A stretch of 64,000 nucleotides of DNA from Orychophragmus violaceus (lineage: Eukaryota; Streptophyta; Magnoliopsida; Brassicales; Brassicaceae): the NCBI GenBank assembly GCA_030180135.1, contig CM058237.1, forward strand, positions 44,785,126-44,849,125, read 5' to 3'. Each line of letters opens with the position of its first letter. The first letter of the stretch is position 1. The position numbers and the translations under genes were made by a program. The notes under the pieces are model-generated. The model saw only the letters and a program-made list of their open reading frames with translations. It had not been told where the DNA came from and ran no database searches. Below, piece after piece: positions 22,380 through 33,100 of the stretch.

Positions 22380-23409
22380 ACTCCCCCACACTTAGCTTTT
22401 GCTTGCCCTCAAGCAAACATAAAACCAAGAAATGACAAAGAGGTTTGAAAACATGGAAACTCATTTCGTCTTAGGAACATCGCATTCACATTCACTTAGT
22501 AACCCACATGAAAACATCCCTGCAGAGATCAAGACCACAATGTACTTCCCCCACACTAACAGTTGTCCCAATTAAACTCCACAATCAGGTCAAAGAATTC
22601 AAATTCACCATACTAACCTCTGTATATAATTAAATGCGGTCTCACCAAGGGAGTATCGATCAGAGGACACATGGACTCTACCCAGTCAATAACTGACCAC
22701 TCAACTGTCAGCTTCTGGTTCCTTTCTTCTCCCTTATCTCCATTTAGCAACTGATTTTTCCCCACTGTGTATTATTTTATTTTTTTTATCAGTGCTCTTC
22801 TCTTTCTATTCGGGGTGTTACTTTGGAAACATTCCATGTATGCACATGAGGTAATAGGGGTCTCTACCACTCCCGTTACCACTTCGAAACTACTAGCTTA
22901 TCTGCATTTTATCTCTTCTTCTTTTTTTTTACTTTCAAGGGAGAGGAGAAGGGAACCATACTCAGACAGGTTTACAAGCTGTTTAAGTCATGACAGAAAA
23001 ATCCGATCCTGAGATACCAAGCCCCTAGGTGAGAAAAATAAGTCAAGATTAGAGGTGAAGTAGTTAGTAGTGGATCACTGAATACCTGAGAAGATATGGG
23101 TGTCCTTGGTAGTTTGATCCGTGTGTGGTTTTCTAACAATCATATAGCTACTGCAAGTCTGTCCAATGGTTACTTTGGTTCATGTTCCAACGAAATTTTC
23201 CTCGGAAAATCTTTTTCCAACTAATTTTGACTCAATAAAACAGACACAAAAACAAAGGACTGACTCTAAGAAAAGAAAGCAAACGGTGGTCAGTAAACTA
23301 CATCCCCCACACTTAAAAAAACTGTCCGCAGTGTTATAGAATCTTGGGCTCGGGAGAATAAGGTATAATCCAGTGAAATTTTGGAAAATCGGAAACCTTA
23401 AATGCATGC

Positions 23410-23600
23410 GTGGTGAGTGTCGACTGACACACAGCCAGTGTCGAGCGACACTACGCTTAGGTCGACACACTCCTGATCCAAATCGAGCGTCCTTGGTTGT
23501 GGTCTGTCTTTTCGAGTCTGGGTCGACCGACACTAAGGGAGTGTCGCCGACACTAAGGGAGTGTCGACCGACACTAAGGGAGTGTCGACCAACACTAATA
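23410..23600 (-). repeat. TGTCGACCGACA palindrome cluster in E 3' UTR
   Basis: At least five copies or variants occur between 23417 and 23600 (GTGTCGACTGACAC, GTGTCGAGCGACAC, GGTCGACCGACACT, GTGTCGACCGACAC, GTGTCGACCAACAC). Element D has a cluster of a different variant at the same relative place (60636-60780). Confidence 0.85.
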
Positions 23601-24712
23601 TCTGAAACCTGTTCATCACGTTTCTGGCACACCAAAGACAGCATTGACAGCATTGAGCTTCAATGCATGCTCTTAATTATAACTAAAATGCATTGAGCTT
23701 CTAATAAAAAAAGAGGATTTTTCTGAGCAAAAAAAAAAAATCAGGACAAGCACGGTGGCGAGAAAAACGTGAGGCTAGCAAGTATGAGCAGAACATGGAC
23801 GTGCAACAAATCATTTTGCTGAGCGAAAAACTGTCTTCTCAGAATTTCAACTCGATAATACTGAATCAAGCACGTCCGATCATATCGGCTTGAAGAATAT
23901 TTATCCCGCAATGTACCAACCTATCTTGAAACGTCTTGCTCGACATCTCCGTAATCATGCCGCTCGGCGTAACACCTGCTCGGCATATCTTAGAGCTTCA
24001 ACTCGTCAACAGTACGAGCGGAGCAAGTCACTTTCCGAGCACGAACCGCTGAGCAGTCCCACAAGAAATCCGTGCTGGCGACCAAAGCATATTCTGCTCA
24101 TCGCCCATCCATATCCGAGTTGAATCTTTGTCGAGAAAAAGCACGGCCGAGCGAAGACTAAATCCATTTAAGCACCAATTCTTCCGAGCAGACATACGTC
24201 TGCGACGCCTCAACTTATCGGAGATCAGTTTATCTCAACTTGCGAGCAAGATCCCTCAACTCTACCTGAACCGACTAGGCTCCAGCTCGTCGTATCAAAT
24301 CAAGGAAGGCAACATAGTTCAACTTACAATCATAGATCCTACCATCTCGGTTGGTCGAAGAAACAAACCAAAGCTCCAACAAAGCCGAACTAACTTCATG
24401 CTCAACGAACTCGTAAGATCCAAATCATGTACGAGCTCGTCCCTAAAGCTCCATCAAGACCAAAATCATATATGGTCGGCTACGTTAAACTCGTCGAGAA
24501 ACTTGAACTATGGGATGGCTTGGTCCCCGAAAGGGGTACATAGGCAGCCGATATCTTGATATATTTATACTTCCACTTCGGAAAATCGGATATGTTTGAA
24601 ACAATTTTTCGTATGCAACTTGGTCAAACATAAATTCTCGGATAAAACTGTTCGAAACATCCAGGCAAGCAGACCTGTCTGAACGAAGATGCCCTAAGGT
24701 ACTAACAAATAT

Positions 24713-25233
24713 GCTCGGAATTTCCGAGCTGACCAATCTTCTCGGAAATTCCGAGCTAGTCACCTAGGAAATTCCGAGCTGACCAATCTGCTCAAAAATT
24801 TTGAGCTGACCAGCTTTTTTGGAAATTCCGAACTAACCAGCTAGGAAATTCCGAGCTGACCTCTATTCTCGAAAATTACGAGCTAACCACTCTTCTCGGA
24901 AATTCTGAACTAATCAGCTAGTAAATTTTGAGCTTACCAATATTCTCGGAATTTCCGAGTTAACCAGCTAGGAAATTCCAAGCTAACCACTCTTCTAGGA
25001 AATTTTGAACTAACCAGCTAGAAAATTCTGAGCTAACCACTCTTCTCGGAAATTCCGAACTAGCCAGCTAGGAAATTCTGAGCTAACCACTCTTCTCAGA
25101 AAGTCCGACGTAACCAACTAGAAAATTCTGAACTAACCAGCTAGGAAATTCCGAACTAGCCAATCTTATCGGAAATTCCGAGCTAACCAGCTAGGAAATT
25201 CCAAGATGGCCACTCTTCTCAGAAATTATGAGC
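24713..25233 (+). repeat. About 50-bp tandem array with CTCGGAAATTCCGAG palindrome
   Basis: Alternating half-units 'CCACTCTTCTCGGAAATTCC' and 'CCAGCTAGGAAATTCCGAGC' repeat. CCACTCTTCT recurs at 24886, 24986, 25036 and 25086, giving a 50-bp period. Most half-units keep the palindrome GGAAATTCC flanked by CGAG/CTCG. Confidence 0.85.
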
Positions 25234-25789
25234 AAGACGCTCGTCTCAACAAAAGACAAAACTTGTCCAACTAATTCCGAGGCATACTCGGACACTCTTC
25301 ATGACATTCGGCTCGCGAAACGATTCCACTCGACGCTCTTTCAAAAACTCAAGACGCCATATTACAACCACGAACGGAACGTATCCGCAAAGGTCCAACT
25401 CCTCAACCAACGCTTGGATTTGTCCGGTAACAAAAATAAACCCATTCTCATTTTCATTTAATTTAGTTCTCTTAGACTGAAATTAGGATATAAACCTCGT
25501 AACTTAGAATTCGTTTACTATCACGTCGTATGCATGTTTCCATGATTGCTAGGAATAGTATATCTTGTCTCTTGACGGCCGCAGCAGACAAACACATACA
25601 TCCTTTACGGATATTAGCTGACATGTCCTATACGGATTGAGGCTCTATACATCCAACAAACGGATAAAAGCGCGCTATATAAATCTTAAATACCGCCAAA
25701 GTATGTTTATTGTCGGCGAAGGGAACATAAGTCGAGAGTCGATAGTAAAACCCAAAAATCGGGAAGTCGATAGGTCTTAAATACCGCCG

Positions 25790-26530
25790 CACCAGTACTA
25801 GAGTCGATAGTAGACCCCAAAAGTCCAGTATGACGCTACTCAGCACACTGGTAAAATGACGTTATAACCAAGTATATCTTGGTTCGATATTTTTGAAAGG
25901 TATGTCCTGCGGATATCGGCTCACTTTCGATAACACAAGATGTGAGGCAAAAGTCTCAAGGAAAAACGGAATCGAAAGTTCAAACCCAGTAAAACACAAC
26001 AAGCTGGTCTCGACAACGTCATTAATGAGTACACGACCGACGGTGGGAAGATAAGACAGGAAACCCCCGCACTAATACTGAAGTCAACTTTAAACTCCGA
26101 ACCTCAGTAAGACGCTTCCGAGCACACTGGTCTAATCATTACAAGTCCGCAAGAGGAATACGCTTTACTATTCTTAGGACTCAATTTCGAAAACCAGTAA
26201 GACGCTTCCGAGCACACTGGTATGAATCATCACATGTTCGCAAGAAGAGTACACCTCACTAATCTTTGAACGTAAACTCTGAAACCCAGTTAGACGCTTC
26301 CGATCACACTGGTCTCAATCATCTCATGTTTGTAAGTAGAGTATATCTCGCTAACCTTCAAACTTAACTCGAAACCCAGTTAGGCCCTTCTGAGCACGCT
26401 GGTCTTAGTTATCACAAATCGATAAAGCGAGTATATCTCGCTGACCTTTAAACTCAAAATTGATTCGAAATATGGCGGAATGCTTCTACGCGCGCCAGAT
26501 TTAAGCGCTATCTCATTAACCTCGAGACTT
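25790..26530 (+). repeat. About 90-bp tandem repeat (about 5 units plus diverged copies)
   Basis: The motif CAGTAAGACGCTTCCGAGCA (or a close variant) followed by CACTGGT starts units at 26105, 26195, 26287, 26377 and, decayed, about 26467. Older copies are near 25830 and 25985. Each unit has GTATATCTCGCTAACCTT or a close variant. Confidence 0.82.
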
Positions 26531-26820
26531 GGAATATGCATCTGAGTGCAATAGTCATAAAGCACCAAGGCTCAAATACTAAATCACACTTTCTGCCGGA
26601 AATTATACGAGGCTGTCCGGAAAAGCCTTCAAGATATACAAAACCAACTCGTACAGTCTATACGGAGCCGATGAGGGAGATTTTCTCCCGATAAAATCTC
26701 CTCGACTTTTCTGCATTAATCGACCTAACGTCAACACGACATTTCAGCTTCTCGGACGTACAAATCGTCCTAGAAGGATCGACAAACTAACTTGAAACGA
26801 AATCCTACTCAAAAATCCTA

Positions 26821-26990
26821 GAACACTTACTCGGAAAATCCGAGCAGACCTACTCGGAAAATTCGAGCAGATTTGCTCGGAAAATCCGAGATTGTTTGCG
26901 TAGGAAGTCCGAGAAGACTTTCTAAGAGATTCAGGAAGACATGCTCGGAAATCCAAGCAGACTTACTCGGAAAATTCTGAAGCCCAACGC
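26821..26990 (+). repeat. CTCGGAAAATCCGAG palindrome cluster
   Basis: Six or so copies of TACTCGGAAAATCCGAGCAG or a variant in 170 bases, related to the array at 24713-25233 and to the LTR motifs at 36615-36790. Confidence 0.8.
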
Positions 26991-27660
26991 GATTTATCTC
27001 TCGGACTCATCACATTCGTAAACACGACCGGTTCACAATTCAATGCACCTTCTCGACTGTTTTGCTTAACCGAATACGGAAGCGGCGATGAAATACCAAC
27101 AATAGATTTCCAAACATCTAACGACAAGACTTAAAAATACGAATGGCTTGATCCCTTCCTTAAGGGTACGTAGGCAGCCTTTCATAAGGTTCAGCTGTAA
27201 ACAAAATTCTTCGTTTGAAGTAACGAAGCATCCAGGTCATACGCTGGAACGACCAATGGTTCCGAAGATAAGTTCAACAAAATACGGAATTGCTCGGTAG
27301 ACTTTCCTTCGGTAAATCCACGTTTTTGTTTCTCTGGGATGATCCAAGCTGCTCGGATGCTCAGACGGTCTGAGAAAACCCGCTCGTCACTCCCGCGTAC
27401 TCTTTGCTCGATGAACTGATCTGCTCAGAAACATTTTACTCAGAAACCTTATGTTCGGCATTTCCGGTCTATCCATGCTGCTCTACATTTCTGATCAGTT
27501 CATCCTGCATGGCGCTATGAAGTGATGGCCTAATTTTCCGCTCGGCTTGGTGACACCTACTCGTCTTCCTCATGTTGACCGTTCAGAAAGACTACTTAGA
27601 CATACTGCTCAGATGGTCTGCCCGGCTTATTCCCCGATTAAACACACTCGGCGTCCAATC

Positions 27661-28587
27661 TGTTGGAATTGTGTCCAGTAATCTCAGTACTGTCTCTAGA
27701 AAGTAAGAGTATGTCAATGATCAGACATAAGTCATATAATACTGGGGGTCATGATGGCTTGCTAGAGTCCGCTCATGATCTATAAGTCTTGGACTTATTG
27801 CCTTTATTATATGATCCCATATGGGTCACACGCCTAAGCTAACAGGAAAATGTGTAGGAACGGTTTAGCAGAAGTACGGTAAAAGTGCTAGGCATTTACT
27901 GTACTTAGAGAGAATAAATGGGTTTAGTCACTGTGTGTCGATCGATGCACAAGGTGTGTCGATCGACACAGTGCGAGAACGCCGTCGAGTTAATTGGTTT
28001 TTGGGCCAAAGGCCCAAACGGAACTGGACAAGTTTTATAAATAAAACTTGAGACGAGTTCAGGCAATTAACCCTAACCCTAGCCCCAGCCGCGAGCCTCC
28101 TCTCTCTCTGCGCCGATTTCCGTGTGGTCTAGCAGCCTCTCTTCCTGCTTGGTGTGCGTGTGTGAACCTCTGGAGGAGTTATCACTCGGTGGCTCTCTGA
28201 TCTCTGACCATACCACAGTGCGTGAACGCCTAGGAAATAATAAGACCGAGAATTGGGCCCGAAAGCCCATGAGAACTAAGACAGGTTTTAAATGAATAAA
28301 ACCTGACCTAGCTCTCTAATTCTCTCTAAGTCTGCGCCTCTCTCTCTCGCTCTGTCGCCTCCCTCCTTGTGGTCTAGCAGCCAGATTCCTTTGCATGCGT
28401 GTGTGAACCTTTGGAGGATCCATCCCTTGGTGGCTCTCTGATCTCTGACCTGTTCTCCCTTTCCGCTGCACAAAACAGGTAAAAGGTGAGATCAACAATT
28501 GTTTCTATTCAAGAGAACCTAGATCAGCATGTTTAGGACTGTTGAATCTGAGAATTGAATCTGGATTAACCCCTAAACATTCCTTCA
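27661..28587 (+). repeat. 5' LTR of copia 1 with internal diverged duplication
   Basis: 927 bp. The TCGATCGA palindrome pair is at 27928-27974, a TATA-like TTTTATAAATAAAA at 28033-28046, telobox AACCCTAACCCTAG at 28069-28082 and a CT run at 28098-28110. A second, diverged copy of the 27973-28214 segment occupies about 28216-28455 and brings its own TATA-like TTTTAAATGAATAAAA and CT run. Confidence 0.93.
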
Positions 28588-28588
28588 G

Positions 28589-28600
28589 TGGTATCAGAGC
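28589..28600 (+). other. Primer-binding site of copia 1
   Basis: TGGTATCAGAGC, one base after the LTR. It is the standard plant Copia site complementary to the 3' end of initiator tRNA-Met. Confidence 0.93.
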
Positions 28601-30152
28601 TATTGGTTCTGGTTTTTCTTGTTTAGATTCAAGTTTAGGATTGTTTTCTTGTTTAAGAAGTGTTTTGAATCAACTACTGATAAGAGAAATCACTTAAGCA
28701 ACAAGGAATTGAAACCTAAACACACTTGAAATCGCAAATCCAAGCTATATTGATTTGGAATGCGATTTTCATAAAGAAGTATCGGCTGTGATCGCATGGA
28801 TCGATCGATACGATCGCATGGATCGGTCGATACAACCGCGAGAGATCGACTGCAATCGCATGGATCGATCGAACGATCGCATGGATTTCGCATATCTCGG
28901 CCAAGCCTGCTCAACGCGTGAACGCATCGATCGATGCTGAGAGCATCGACCGATGCGATTGATGAATCGATCGATGCGGTTGATGAATCGATCGATGCGG
29001 TTGGTTCATCGATCGATACGGTTGGGTTTAAGGCTCGGTTTAAAATTTTTATTAAAATTATAATCGTCGCGGTTCAATAAACAGAATTAATAATTTTATT
29101 AAGTTCTGGTTAAACCGGGATAAGAAATCCAATGTCGAAATAATTATTGGATTTAGTGCCTAAACCAGGATTTTCTAATTTGATTTGGTTGGACCAAATA
29201 AATTGAGAAAATCCGGTTTAGTAAATAACCGGTTGACAATTGTGGTCATCGTAGTAATTAAAATTTGGTTAGACCAATTTTAATGAACCAGACCGGTTAT
29301 GTCATTTAATTGGACAATTGGGTCATGTCTTGGACATGGACCAATTCTTGGGCCTCGGGCCAAGAAGTTAAAACAATTGGGCCAATTATTTGAGTCTTTC
29401 TTCAGATTAATTTAAAATTTATTTTATAAAATTATAAAGTCGATTTTAAATTAAAGTTTCCGAAATTTTGAAATAGAAGTTTCTAGATTTGCGGGTTTTG
29501 GATTTTAAAGAAATTTCTAAAGTTAGAAAGTTTCCGGTTTTAGAAAGTTTCCAATTTTAGAAAGTTTCCTAAAATAGTAGGTTTCCAAAAATAGAAAGTT
29601 TCCCGAAATAGTAATCTTCTATTTTGGGAATGAAATTTTAATAAACCTACGAACCTCAAATAATATCAAGCGTTGGATGTCTTGCCCAGTCTATGTCAGC
29701 TGTCGAAGCCCATTCAATTGTATTCATGGCCTTACAGTGTGAGGGTGTCTACTTTTGCGTGGATAAGACGGTTTGTGATTCATAAATGTCATTGGGAGTC
29801 CCAGACATTAATGATTACATGACTGTATAGTCTGGTTTTCTTGACTAGGCCATCGGGAGTCCCGGGCCTTGAGACATCAGAGTGGATTGGGCCTCGGGCC
29901 CAGATTCACAACCAAGAGTTATATCACGGATATAATTAGCCGACATAGGGCTTACCGATATAAGCTGAGGTTTGGTGACGGCCAGTGGCCCACTTTAATC
30001 TTAGTTATATGTGGATCTTGGAATCATTATATTCTATTGAGGGTAACTTATGTTATTGAATATAATGCGTGATTAATCATATTAAATATAATATGAGATT
30101 AATCATATTGAACATAATAACTAATAACCTTTTTATCTTATATATTTCAGCT
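28601..30152 (+). other. Long leader of copia 1
   Basis: 1.55 kb without a supported gene. After the palindrome cluster comes an AT-rich part with repeats of TTAGAAAGTTTCC (29525-29610). It ends in TATATTTCAGCT directly before the gag ATG, which resembles a splice acceptor. Copia 2 also has a TTTTCAGTT-ATG junction, so a spliced leader is possible but unproven. It contains the empty site GTCAT (29322-29326) used by element D in copia 2. Confidence 0.6.
28792..29022 (+). repeat. TCGATCG-type palindrome cluster in copia 1 leader
   Basis: Two submotifs alternate: GATCGCATGGATCGATCGA (28792-28885) and GCATCGATCGATGC with variants (28923-29020). I count at least nine TCGATCG or TCGACCG cores. Copia 2 has the same arrangement at 55811-56150. 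Confidence 0.9.
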
Positions 30153-33100
30153 ATGACTACTACAAGCACACAAAACACATTCTCAATCCGGTCTGTTCTC
30201 GAGAAGGAGAAGCTGACTGGAACGAACTTCCTGACGTGGTCAAGGAACTTGAGGCTGGTCCTCAAGCAGGAGAAGAAGGATTATGTCCTTCGTGATCCTC
30301 TCCCCGAGAGGCCTGCTAACAATGCCGCCAGGACTCTGCATAATGCTTGGGAAAAGCATTCGTCAGATGAAAATGATGTGTATTGCCTTATGTTGGCGAC
30401 AATGACTGGTGAGCTGCAAATGCAGTTCGAGAGTGTGTTGTCACCAATTGAGATAATGGCAAGCCTGAAATCGCTTTTTCAGGAGCAGGCTAGGACTGAG
30501 AGGTTTCAAACAGTTAAGAACCTCTTGGACTGCAAGTTGGCTGCGAATGCGGCAGTGAGTCCTCATGTCTTGAAGATGATGGGTTATCTCGATCATCTTC
30601 AGAAACTCGACTGCCCAATCAGCCAGGAACTTGCCTGCGACATCATTCTGCAGTCATTACCTGCAAGCTATGATCAGTTCATTCTGAACTTTAACATGCA
30701 TGGCTTGAGTAAGACATTGCCTGAGCTTCACGGAATGCTCAAGACTGCAGAGCCCAACTTGAGGAAAACCGCCAAGGACCCCAATGTGCTTATGGTGCAA
30801 AAGGGCAAGGGGTTTAAGAAATCCTCTGCTAAGGATAAGGGAAAAGCCAAGGCTGTCCAAGTCGCGGACAAGGACACGCCAAAGCCCAAGCCCAAGTCCA
30901 AGGCTGGGCCAACTGACATATGCAGGTTCTGTAAAGAACCAGGGCATTGGAGGAGAGAATGTAAGAAATTCCAAGAAGGTCTAAAGGAATTGAAGAAGAA
31001 GACTCTCGAGACTTCTTCGACAGGTATTTTTGTTATAGAAGTTAATACAACTACTTCTGATAATACCTCATGGGTTATGCATACTGGTTGTGGGGCTCAT
31101 ATTTGTACTAATATGCAGGCACTCAGCAACAGTAGAAGGCTGAAGCAAGGACAAGTGGAGCTACGAGTTGGGAATGGAGCGAAAGTTCCAGCACTAGCTG
31201 TAGGCACATACTTGTTGTCTTTACCTTCGGGATTGATTTTAGAACTCAATAATTGTTATTTTGTACCTGCTATAAGCAGAAATATTATTTCAATTTCTTT
31301 GTTGGATTTGGAAGGTTATGATTTTTCAGTTAAGAATAAATTATGTTCCTTCAATCGCAACAATTTGTTCTATGGTTCTGCCCCTCTTACGAATGGGCTT
31401 TACATACTCGATCAATCCGCGCCAATTTATAACATTAATACCAAACGGTTCAAACCTAATGAGGAGAACCGAACGTTTCTATGGCATTGTCGTTTAGGGC
31501 ACATCAGCGAGAAACGCATCAAGAGGCTCCATTCGAATGGACTTCTTGGCTCATTTGACTTTGAGTCATGTGAGAAATGCGAATCCTGCATGATGGGCAA
31601 AATGACACGGGCCCCCTTTAATAAACCTAACGAGAGGGCCAGTGACTTGTTGGGCCTGATACACACTGATGTGTGTGGCCCAATGTCCACTAATGCAAGA
31701 GGAAACTATCAGTACTTCATTACCTTCACTGATGATTTCAGTAGGTATGGATATGTTTATTTAATGAAACATAAGTCTGAATCTTTTGAGAAGTTCAGAG
31801 AATTCCAAAATGAAGTACAGAACCAACTTGGCAAAAGCATTAAGGCTCTTCGGTCCGACCGAGGAGGAGAATACTTAAGCCAAGAATTCAGTGATCATCT
31901 AAGAGAGTGTGGGATCGTGTCCCAACTCACTCCTCCCGGAACACCTCAATGGAATGGTGTGTCTGAGAGGAGAAATCGGACCTTATTGGATATGGTTCGA
32001 TCTATGATGAGTCACACAGACCTTCCAATATCCCTTTGGGGATATGCTCTGCTAACAGCAGTGTTCACTCTTAATAGAGCGCCATCGAAAGCAGTAGCAA
32101 AGACACCATATGAATTATGGACTGGAGTGGCTCCAGTGCTGTCTTATCTAAGAATTTGGGGTTGTGAAGCCTATGTCAAGAGATTGATCTCAGATAAGCT
32201 TACACCAAAGTCTGATAAATGCTACTTCATTGGTTATCCGAAGGAAACCAAGGCTTATTACTTCTATCTACGTTCCGAGAACAAGATCTTTGTTGCCCGG
32301 GATTGTAACTTTCTTGAGAGAGAGTTTCTCTCTAAGAAAGACAGTGGGAGTAAGGTACTGCTTGAAGAAATTCAAGATGAACAGGATACTGCTCAACCTA
32401 ATGAGGAAGAGCAGCAGGAGGACCTACAAGAAATTGTAGAGCCTGAACCTGTAGTACCTGAAGTTCGAAGATCCGGGAGGATCCGTCACGAACCCGAGAG
32501 ATATCAAGGATTCCTCGTGACTGACTGTCATGATCTTTTGATCATTGATGGTGATGAACCATCGAACTTCAATCAAGCCATGATGGGCCCAGATTCCTCT
32601 AAGTGGCGCAAGGCCACTGATTCCGAAATGAACTCCATGTCGGTCAACCAAGTGTTCTCGTTGGTTGACTTACCCGCTGGTGTAAAAGCCATCGAGTGCA
32701 AATGGATCTTCAAGAAGAAGATTGACGTGGATGGAAATGTCCAGATTTACAAAGCCAGGTTGGTGGCAAAAGGTTTCAGACAAGTTCACGGTGTGGATTA
32801 CGATGAAACATATTCACCAGTGGCTATGATGAAATCTATTCGGATTCTACTAGCAACTGCAGCTTTTCATGATTATGAAATTTGGCAGATGGACGTGAAA
32901 ACCGCCTTCCTGAATGGTATTCTGGAAGAGGATGTGTATATGACACAACCTGACGGTTACATAGATCCAAAGAATGCTGGGAAAGTATGCAAGCTTCATA
33001 AATCCATTTATGGATTGAAGCAAGCATCGAGGAGCTGGAATCTTCGTTTTGATGAAGCGATCAAGCAATTTGACTTCATTAGAAACGAAGAAGAACAATG

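Larger units (their letters stand above)
21197..23700 (-). mobile_element. Athila-like element E, LTR plus 3' UTR only
   Basis: Read on the minus strand: 3' UTR (23700 to 22380), polypurine tract GTGTGGGGGAGTT (about 22380-22392), then the LTR to 21197. It aligns by eye with the 3' end of element D (60600-63025), including GCTTGAGGGCAAGCAAAAGCTAAGTG. It stops close to where D's Gag-protease ends, so all coding sequence is missing. The right limit at about 23700 is approximate. Confidence 0.82.
23700..27660 (+). mobile_element. Gypsy element B (Tat-like), 3' non-coding part, left piece
   Basis: No convincing gene. The stretch is defined by repeat arrays, by two copies of the motif GTACGTAGGCAGCC (24536-24549 with one mismatch, 27166-27179), and by continuity after copia 1 (35662) into a polypurine tract and LTR. 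The upstream coding part and 5' LTR are not in the window. An open frame at 24128-24559 spans one motif copy but resembles nothing I know. Confidence 0.6.

Noticed and set aside
24128..24559. 143-codon frame in Tat-like element B
   Set aside because: No recognisable domain, lies in 3' repeat-rich sequence and depends on a chance open frame; treated as non-coding.
24713..25233. Regular palindromic repeats that could be mistaken for a CRISPR array
   Set aside because: Eukaryotic context, degenerate repeats, no unique spacers of constant length and no cas genes; it is a minisatellite in a retrotransposon.
29869..30072. 67-codon frame in the copia 1 leader, nearly identical in copia 2 (63592-63795)
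   Set aside because: It starts at TTG, not ATG, and is conserved only because the two leaders are recent copies; no coding signature.
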